Below are positions 1 through 4,764 of a stretch of 5,762 nt of DNA, in pieces; position 1 is the first letter of the stretch; each line of letters starts with the position of its first letter. The notes beneath the pieces were generated by a model, which ran no database searches, was not told where the DNA came from, and saw nothing but the letters and a program-made list of their open reading frames with translations. Source of the stretch: Rhodobacter sp. (GTDB lineage Bacteria > Pseudomonadota > Alphaproteobacteria > Rhodobacterales > Rhodobacteraceae); NCBI GenBank assembly GCA_013824055.1, contig PNNE01000057.1, forward strand, positions 1 to 5,762, given 5' to 3'. A program made the position numbers and the translations under genes.

Positions 1-1060
1 GGCGGGCGTGGTGGGTGAGGAAGGCCAGCTGATTCGCGGGTTTACCGAGCCGGACGCGATGGCGGCGGCGATTGCCGCGGTGCCGGGGGTGACGCGGGCG
101 GCGCCGCTGATCCGCGGCAAGCTGATGGTGACGGACGGTGAGGACACGACAGGGGCCGAGGTCTTTGGCCTGTCGCCGGAGAATTTCGCGTCGATCCCGC
201 GGGTGGGCGCGGGGTCGGACGCGATCGGGGACCTCGCCCGGTTTCCGGACGGGATTGCGCTGGGGTCGGGGATCGCGCGCGAGCTTGGGGTGACGGTCGG
301 CGACCGGGTGCGGCTGATCGCTCCGGGCGGGGTCAGGACCGCGATGGGAACCTCGCCCAGGGTCAATGCCTACGAGGTGGTCTACATCTTCAGCGCTGGA
401 CGCTATGATATTGATACCACACGGATCTACATGCCGTTTGCAGAGGCGCAGAGCTTCTTCAACAAGGAAGGCCGCGCGGACGAGATCGAGGTGATGGTCG
501 AGAACCCGGACGCCATCGAAAGCTATGGCGACGCGATCCTTGCGGCGGCGGGGCCGGTGGCGCTGCTCTGGACCTGGAAGGACAGCTCGGGTGCGTTCCT
601 GCGGGCGCTGGACATCGAGGACAACGTGATGTTCGTGATCCTGTCGGTTCTGGTGCTGATCGCGGCGATGAACATCGTGTCGGGCCTGATCATGCTGGTC
701 AAGAACAAGGGCCGCGACATCGGCATCCTGCGGACGGTGGGTCTGACCGAGGGCTCGGTCCTGCGGGTGTTCTTCATCTGCGGCGCGTTTACCGGCGTGA
801 TCGGGACCATCGCGGGGGTGGCGCTGGGCTGCCTGACGGCGCTGAACATCGACCATATCATGAGTGCGATCAACTGGGTGAGCGGGGCCGAGGTCTGGGA
901 CCCCTCGATCCGGGGGATCTATGCGCTGCCGGCAAAGCTGCAGCTGGAGGATGTGATGTCGGCGGTGGCCTTGGCGCTGGGGCTTTCCTTCGTCGTCACC
1001 ATCTTCCCGGCCCGGCGGGCGGCGCGGATGAACCCGGTGGAGGCGCTGCGCTATGAGTGA
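1..1060 (+). CDS. lolC: Lipoprotein-releasing ABC transporter permease, LolC/LolE family (5' partial)
   Basis: This is the permease of the inner-membrane Lol complex, which with LolD extracts mature lipoproteins and passes them to LolA. The reading frame is open from base 2, so the true start lies upstream. About 352 residues are visible, against roughly 410-430 in the family, so the first membrane helix and the start of the periplasmic domain are missing. Counting from the GTG at base 8, residues 1-200 are the MacB-like periplasmic domain, including the family-typical YxxVxIFxxGRYDID region near 122-136. Residues 207-231, 252-280 and 314-333 are membrane helices of the FtsX domain. The cytoplasmic KNKGRDIGILRTVG coupling segment (232-245) and the end PARRAARMNPVEALRYE are typical. 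The stop overlaps the lolD start. Many alphaproteobacteria have one hybrid permease (LolF) instead of a LolC/LolE pair; the missing N-terminus prevents a choice, so the symbol is nominal. Confidence 0.9.
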   Translation, partial: AGVVGEEGQLIRGFTEPDAMAAAIAAVPGVTRAAPLIRGKLMVTDGEDTTGAEVFGLSPENFASIPRVGAGSDAIGDLARFPDGIALGSGIARELGVTVGDRVRLIAPGGVRTAMGTSPRVNAYEVVYIFSAGRYDIDTTRIYMPFAEAQSFFNKEGRADEIEVMVENPDAIESYGDAILAAAGPVALLWTWKDSSGAFLRALDIEDNVMFVILSVLVLIAAMNIVSGLIMLVKNKGRDIGILRTVGLTEGSVLRVFFICGAFTGVIGTIAGVALGCLTALNIDHIMSAINWVSGAEVWDPSIRGIYALPAKLQLEDVMSAVALALGLSFVVTIFPARRAARMNPVEALRYE

Positions 1061-1727
1061 GATGCTGGCGCTGGACGGCGTCGAAAAGGGCTACAACCGG
1101 GGCAAGCCGTCCGAGGTGATCGTGCTGCGGGGGGCGACCCTGTCGGTCGCGCGGGGTGAGGTGGTCGCGCTGGTGGCCCCAAGCGGGGCGGGCAAGTCGA
1201 CGCTGCTGCACATCGCGGGGCTGCTGGATGTCGCGGACTCTGGCACGGTGCGGCTGGACGGGCGCGACATGGGCGGGCTGTCGGACAAGGCGCGGACCGA
1301 GGCGCGGCGCAGGGATGTGGGGTTCATCTACCAGTTCCACCATCTTCTGCCCGAGTTCAGCGCGCTGGAGAACGTGGTGATCCCCCAGCTTGCCAATGGC
1401 GTGGCGAAACCGGCGGCCGAGGCGCGGGCGATGGCGCTTCTGGAGAAGGTCGGCGTCGGTGCGCGGGCAGGGCACCGTCCGGCGGCGCTGTCGGGCGGCG
1501 AGCAGCAGCGGGTGGCCTTCTGCCGCGCGCTGGCCAACGGGCCGAAGCTGCTGCTGGCGGACGAGCCGACGGGGAACCTGGACCCTGGCACCTCGAACCA
1601 GGTGTTCGGCGTGCTGATGGACCTGGTGCGGGTGACGGGGCTTTCGGCGCTGATCGCGACGCACAACCTGGAACTGGCCGCCCGGATGGACCGGGTGGTG
1701 CGGCTTACGGCGGGTCAAGTGACCTAG
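1053..1727 (+). CDS. lolD: Lipoprotein-releasing ABC transporter ATP-binding protein LolD
   Basis: This is the ATPase that powers lipoprotein release by the Lol permease on the cytoplasmic face of the inner membrane. At 224 residues it has the usual LolD length. Visible motifs are Walker A APSGAGKST at 42-50, the Q-loop at Q94 within YQFHHLLPEFSALENV (a LolD hallmark), the signature LSGGEQ at 146-151, Walker B LLLADE at 166-171 with catalytic E171, and the H-loop H204 in ATHN. The first Walker A position is Ala instead of Gly; P-loop Lys and Ser are intact, so activity is expected. The ATG overlaps the permease stop by 8 bases (ATGAGTGA), with a GGTGGAGG ribosome site ending 9 bases upstream, which indicates translational coupling. 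An in-frame ATG three codons later is possible but less well placed. MacB-type ATPases look similar, but the Q-loop region and permease neighbour favour LolD. Confidence 0.95.
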   Translation: MSEMLALDGVEKGYNRGKPSEVIVLRGATLSVARGEVVALVAPSGAGKSTLLHIAGLLDVADSGTVRLDGRDMGGLSDKARTEARRRDVGFIYQFHHLLPEFSALENVVIPQLANGVAKPAAEARAMALLEKVGVGARAGHRPAALSGGEQQRVAFCRALANGPKLLLADEPTGNLDPGTSNQVFGVLMDLVRVTGLSALIATHNLELAARMDRVVRLTAGQVT

Positions 1728-1732
1728 ATCAA
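1719..1732 (+). promoter_or_regulatory. Candidate FNR/CRP-family box upstream of the cytochrome gene
   Basis: The sequence GTGACCTAGATCAA resembles the FNR-family consensus TTGAY-N4-RTCAA, with one mismatch (the first T is G). It overlaps the lolD stop codon and its centre is about 51 bases before the cytochrome ATG. FnrL and Dnr-type regulators of Rhodobacterales use such boxes to control respiratory genes by oxygen or NO, so the placement before a c-type cytochrome is plausible. A one-mismatch match of this length can occur by chance, and no convincing promoter is seen beside it. Confidence 0.3.
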
Positions 1733-1763
1733 GGCGCGGATGACGAAGTTTCGGTCCGGTAAT

Positions 1764-1775
1764 CGGAGAGGAGAG
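1764..1775 (+). promoter_or_regulatory. Ribosome binding site of the cytochrome gene
   Basis: A purine-rich CGGAGAGGAGAG stretch lies directly before ATGATG at 1777. The GGAGAGG core begins at 1765 and ends 5 bases before the first ATG and 8 bases before the second, so it cannot exclude either start. The two differ by one Met only. Confidence 0.6.
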
Positions 1776-1776
1776 A

Positions 1777-2190
1777 ATGATGCGCCACCCTTTGCTGATC
1801 CTGTCGCTGTCCCTGGCCCTTGGGGCCTGCGTCGAGCGTGAGACGCAGCCCAGCGGGTCCGAGGACTTTGCCAGCTACTGCGCGGCCTGCCACGGAATGT
1901 CGGGCAAGGGCGACGGCGAGGGGGCGACGGCGCTGGGCCGCAAGCCCGCCGATCTGACGCAACTCTCGGCAAAGAACGGCGGCGTCTTTCCCGGCACGCG
2001 GGTGATGGCCAAGATCTGGGGCTATACCGGGGCTGCGCCCGGCCGACAGGACGCGGGTTCGCCGATGCCAGAGTTCGGGCCGCTTCTGCAGGGCGACCTG
2101 GTGCCCTATGACGGCGGCGACGGCATTGCGACGCCCACTCCGGTCCGGCTGGTGCAGATCACGGAGTATCTGAAGGCCTTGCAGGAGTAG
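1777..2190 (+). CDS. Lipoprotein c-type cytochrome (class I, mono-haem)
   Basis: This is a small periplasm-facing electron-transfer protein of 137 residues with one covalent haem c. It begins with a short lipoprotein signal peptide: MMRH, a hydrophobic stretch (5-17) and lipobox LGAC, with the lipidated cysteine at C18. The haem-attachment motif CAACH is at 35-39. M97 in the SPMPEFG segment is the likely distal iron ligand, in the usual position about 60 residues after CXXCH. The final helix (123-136, VRLVQITEYLKALQ) is typical of class I cytochromes. Residue +2 after the lipid cysteine is Val, not Asp, so by the E. coli rule the protein would not be retained in the inner membrane and could be a substrate of the LolCD complex encoded just upstream. 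The redox partner is unknown. The gene starts 49 bases after lolD, on the same strand and probably in the same transcript, possibly with additional control from the FNR-like box. Confidence 0.88.
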   Translation: MMRHPLLILSLSLALGACVERETQPSGSEDFASYCAACHGMSGKGDGEGATALGRKPADLTQLSAKNGGVFPGTRVMAKIWGYTGAAPGRQDAGSPMPEFGPLLQGDLVPYDGGDGIATPTPVRLVQITEYLKALQE

Positions 2191-2216
2191 CCTGCGGACC
2201 TTGGCGCAGGCCTTTC
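2190..2216 (+). terminator. Probable intrinsic terminator after the cytochrome gene
   Basis: A perfect 7-bp GC-rich inverted repeat, GCCTGCG (2190-2196) and CGCAGGC (2205-2211), with an 8-base loop, begins at the last base of the cytochrome stop codon. It is followed by CTTTC, only three T residues in a row. The stem is strong for its length and well placed, but the short T-run makes termination efficiency uncertain. Confidence 0.5.
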
Positions 2217-2367
2217 GCGCGGCGGATGGTGGCGGGCATGCGGAGAATGCTCCGGTCGACAGTTTCGGCCTGCCCAGTCTGTTAGCGCTTGGCAACCGTC
2301 GGGAAATCCTGACTATGCGCGGCACTGCCCAGACGCATAAGGGCGGGCCGAGCCGGGAGAATGTGAC

Positions 2368-4089
2368 ATGACGGGCCAGATTGCGGCACGGATCAGGCTT
2401 GCCCTGACGGGTGCGCTGGGCGGGGCTGCGCTTTGGGCGGCGATCCAGGCTGCCGACCGGAACTGGCTGGGCGACTTCTCGGCGCTGGCGCTCTTCGTGT
2501 TCCTGACCACGGCCTTCGGGGCGGTGCTGGCTTTGGCGGGGCCGATCGGTCTGGGCCGTGCGGTGCCACGGGGCCTGGCCCTGGGGGTGCTGGTCGGGGC
2601 GCTGACCTGGCTTGCGGCGCTGCGCTTCGACACGGTCGATCAGCTTCTGTTCGGAGCGATCCCGCTCCTGGCGCTCTTCACGCTGGCGACGCTGCCGCTG
2701 CCGTTCCTGATCGCCCAGGTTCGCAGCCGGTGGAACGACTATCCGGTCCTGTTCCTGGAGGCCTGGTCCATCGTCCTGCGCTTTGCCGCGGCGGGGGCTT
2801 TCACCGGCCTGGTCTGGCTGGTGATCTTCCTGTCGGACGAATTGTTGCAGATCGTCGGCATCGGCATCATCGGCAGGCTGCTGGCGGACCAGCTGGTTGC
2901 GCTGGCCCTGACCGGCGCGATCCTCGGCCTGGGCATGGCAGTGATCCATGACCTGGCGGACCTCTTGTCGCCCTATGTCGTCTTGCGGGTGTTCCGGCTG
3001 TTCCTGCCCGTGGTGCTGGGCGTGATGGTGGTCTTTCTGATCGCCTTGCCGTTCCGAGGGCTGGACGGGCTGGTCAGCGGGCTGTCGCCGGCGACGCTTT
3101 TGCTGACGATGGTCGGGGGCGGGATCGCGCTGGTCTCGATCGCCATCGACCAGGCGGATGCGGATGCGACGCAAAGCCCGCTGCTGATCCGCTGCACGCA
3201 AGGCCTGGCGCTGATCCTGCCCGTGGTGGCGGGGCTGGCGCTGTGGGCGGTCTGGCTGCGGGTCGCGGACCGGGGCTGGTCGCCCGAGCGGCTGTTCGTC
3301 GTTCTGGTGGCGGCGGTGGGGCTGGTCTACGGGCTGGTCTATGCCGTTTCGGTCCTGCGGGGCGCGGGATGGATGGAGCGGATCCGCCAGGGCAACATCC
3401 GGGTGGCGCTGGCGGTTCTGGGACTGGCCGCGCTGTGGCTGACGCCGGTGCTGAACGCCGAGCGGATCTCGGCGGCCAGCCAGGTGTCGCGGTTCGAGGC
3501 CTTGGGGGTCGAGGCTTTGGACCCCGGCGCGCTGCGGTCCTGGGGCAAGCCGGGCGCCGCGGCGCTGGCGGTTCTGGAGGCCAAGGCGACAGAGCCGGGA
3601 CAAGAGGCGCTGGCGGCCGTTCTGGCGGGGGAGCTGGCGCGCCAGGCTGACAACCGTCCGGCGCTGGTCGCCGAGCTTGCGGCGCTGCTTCCGGTGCAGC
3701 CGACCTCGGCCACCGGGATGCGCGACGTGATCCTGGGCGCGGCCGAGGCTTTCCAGCTGCAGGACTGGCTGCAGGTCTGCAGGGTGCAACTGGAAACCGG
3801 GCAACCGGGCTGCCTGATGGTGGTGGCGGACCTTCTGCCGCTGCGGCCGGGCGAGGAGGCGATGCTGTTCCTGCAGCGCAGCGTGGATTACATCGAGGTC
3901 AGCGGGCTTTACCTGGATGACAGCGGGATGCTGGTCTGGCGCACGGCGACGCAGCCGGACGGCACCTATCTGTCCTCCGAGGCGGCCGGGCGGCTTTTGC
4001 GGCAGTATCAGGCCGCTCCTCCGCCGCTGACGGGGGCAGAGCTGAACCAGCTGGGCATCGGCGAGGACGGGCTTTTGTTCCTGCCATGA
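2368..4089 (+). CDS. DUF4153-family multi-pass inner-membrane protein
   Basis: This is a 573-residue membrane protein of unknown function, placed in the DUF4153 family. Recognition rests on overall layout and on the segment around 301-326, where DRGWSPERLF leads into a membrane helix, a pattern I know from these proteins. About ten or eleven hydrophobic segments are visible, roughly 8-28, 38-58, 68-86, 92-116, 130-155, 170-192, 209-227, 239-259, 276-298, 308-330 and 343-362. A soluble C-terminal domain of about 210 residues follows. It has two cysteines (C471, C482) ten residues apart, which could form a disulphide if the domain is periplasmic, and ends in LLFLP. The start ATG has a GGGAGA ribosome site 7 bases upstream; an ATG at 2361 is followed at once by a stop. 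It lies 177 bases after the cytochrome, so it probably opens a new unit. Its stop is in the 17-bp repeat leading to the H-NOX gene. No function can be assigned. Confidence 0.8.
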   Translation: MTGQIAARIRLALTGALGGAALWAAIQAADRNWLGDFSALALFVFLTTAFGAVLALAGPIGLGRAVPRGLALGVLVGALTWLAALRFDTVDQLLFGAIPLLALFTLATLPLPFLIAQVRSRWNDYPVLFLEAWSIVLRFAAAGAFTGLVWLVIFLSDELLQIVGIGIIGRLLADQLVALALTGAILGLGMAVIHDLADLLSPYVVLRVFRLFLPVVLGVMVVFLIALPFRGLDGLVSGLSPATLLLTMVGGGIALVSIAIDQADADATQSPLLIRCTQGLALILPVVAGLALWAVWLRVADRGWSPERLFVVLVAAVGLVYGLVYAVSVLRGAGWMERIRQGNIRVALAVLGLAALWLTPVLNAERISAASQVSRFEALGVEALDPGALRSWGKPGAAALAVLEAKATEPGQEALAAVLAGELARQADNRPALVAELAALLPVQPTSATGMRDVILGAAEAFQLQDWLQVCRVQLETGQPGCLMVVADLLPLRPGEEAMLFLQRSVDYIEVSGLYLDDSGMLVWRTATQPDGTYLSSEAAGRLLRQYQAAPPPLTGAELNQLGIGEDGLLFLP

Positions 4090-4124
4090 CGCTGTTCCTG
4101 CCATGACGCTGTTCCCGCCATGAC
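4074..4124 (+). repeat. 17-bp tandem repeat, three copies, spanning the DUF4153 stop codon
   Basis: The unit GCTGTTCCTGCCATGAC occurs at 4091-4107. It is preceded by a copy at 4074-4090 differing at the first two bases and followed by one at 4108-4124 differing at one base (T to C). The first copy carries the DUF4153 stop. Each copy contains ATGA, where a stop TGA overlaps a new ATG. Confidence 0.9.
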
Positions 4125-4140
4125 GAGGAAAGGTTGTTAA
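4086..4140 (+). other. Chain of three overlapping minicistrons between DUF4153 and the H-NOX gene
   Basis: Three short frames follow one another through 4-base ATGA overlaps. They are 4086-4106 (MTLFLP), 4103-4123 (MTLFPP) and 4120-4140 (MTRKGC, ending TAA). The first overlaps the DUF4153 stop. The last ends 3 bases before an ATG (4144) in frame with the H-NOX gene and contains AGGAAAGG, a possible ribosome site. Such ATGA overlaps are typical of termination-reinitiation. The frames may pass ribosomes along, or may simply result from repeat duplication; the peptides themselves show nothing functional. Confidence 0.4.
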
Positions 4141-4173
4141 CCGATGCGCGATAACCTTGCCGCGGAAACTGTC

Positions 4174-4179
4174 AGAGGG
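4174..4179 (+). promoter_or_regulatory. Ribosome binding site supporting the internal H-NOX start
   Basis: AGAGGG ends 6 bases before the ATG at 4186. Together with the family's N-terminus, this favours 4186 over the upstream in-frame ATG at 4144, which has its own site, AGGAAAGG at 4126-4133, with a longer 10-base spacer. Confidence 0.5.
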
Positions 4180-4185
4180 TCGGAC

Positions 4186-4761
4186 ATGGATGCGCTTTTG
4201 CTGCGGTCCCTGCAAAGCTATGTGATCGATACGTTCGGGGCGGCGCGCTGGCAGACGGTCTGCCGGCGGGCCGAGCTGTCGATCCCGAGTTTCGAGCCGA
4301 TGCTGCGCTACGATCCCGGCAGTGCCGACCGGATCGGTCGGGTCGTGGCCGAAGTTCTGGGCCGCCCCGTCGATACCATCTGGGAGGACGTGGGCACCCA
4401 TCTGGTGACGAACCCCGACCGCGAGGGTATTCGGCGGCTGCTGCGCTTTGGCGGAATCACCTTCGCCGATTTCCTCTATTCGCTGGAAGAGCTTCCGGGA
4501 CGCGCCCGGTTGGCGATGCCGGACCTGGAACTGCCGGATCTGGCGCTGGACGAAGTGGGCGAAGACCGGTTCAAGCTGCGCTGCCAGTCGCACCTGCGCG
4601 CCACGCAGCGGGTGCTTGTGGGGCTCTTGACCGCGATGGCCGACGACTACGGCGCGCTTTGCCTGATCGAGACCGAGACTGCCGACTGCACGTCGATTTC
4701 GGTCCTGGACCCTCGCCACGCCAAGGCGCGGCGGTTCGACCTGGCGCTGCCGGAGGGGTAG
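4186..4761 (+). CDS. H-NOX (haem NO-binding, HNOB) domain protein lacking the haem-ligand histidine
   Basis: This is a stand-alone H-NOX-fold protein of 191 residues, close to the usual 180-190. The start at 4186 gives MDALLLRSLQSYVIDTFG, which matches the family N-terminus; the upstream ATG at 4144 would add 14 residues. Family features kept are the N-terminal helix, IWEDVG at 65-70, the LLRFGG..FADFLYSL helix (85-100), and RLAMPDLELP at 108-117 with P117 at the conserved haem-bending proline. Against a remembered Thermoanaerobacter H-NOX sequence, residues 100-138 align without gaps. That puts P104 where the iron-binding histidine (H102) should be, and C133-x-S135-x-L137 where YxSxR should be. 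Canonical five-coordinate haem binding is therefore doubtful. Known H-NOX proteins regulate a partner encoded next door. Here that is the diguanylate cyclase, whose ATG lies 3 bases after this stop and whose ribosome site is inside this gene. The ligand, if any, is unknown. Confidence 0.85.
   Translation: MDALLLRSLQSYVIDTFGAARWQTVCRRAELSIPSFEPMLRYDPGSADRIGRVVAEVLGRPVDTIWEDVGTHLVTNPDREGIRRLLRFGGITFADFLYSLEELPGRARLAMPDLELPDLALDEVGEDRFKLRCQSHLRATQRVLVGLLTAMADDYGALCLIETETADCTSISVLDPRHAKARRFDLALPEG
4752..4758 (+). promoter_or_regulatory. Ribosome binding site of the diguanylate cyclase, inside the H-NOX gene end
   Basis: GGAGGGG in the last codons of the H-NOX gene ends 6 bases before the cyclase ATG at 4765. 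It is a near-ideal site that implies coupled expression of the two proteins. Confidence 0.7.
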
Positions 4762-4764
4762 GGG

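Noticed and set aside
1176..1202. Ala in place of the first Gly of the LolD Walker A motif as a defect
   Set aside because: That position tolerates substitution, and all catalytic residues (K48, S49, D170, E171, H204) are present.
2226..2285. A 19-codon frame (MVAGMRRMLR...) between the cytochrome and DUF4153 genes
   Set aside because: It has no ribosome site and no recognisable signature. Frames of this size are expected by chance.
2289..2319. TTGGCA followed by TATGCG as a promoter for the DUF4153 gene
   Set aside because: The -35-like hexamer is good, but the spacer is 19 bases and the -10 is poor. A sigma-54 reading of TTGGCA fails because no -12 element follows. A promoter is expected in this gap but cannot be placed.
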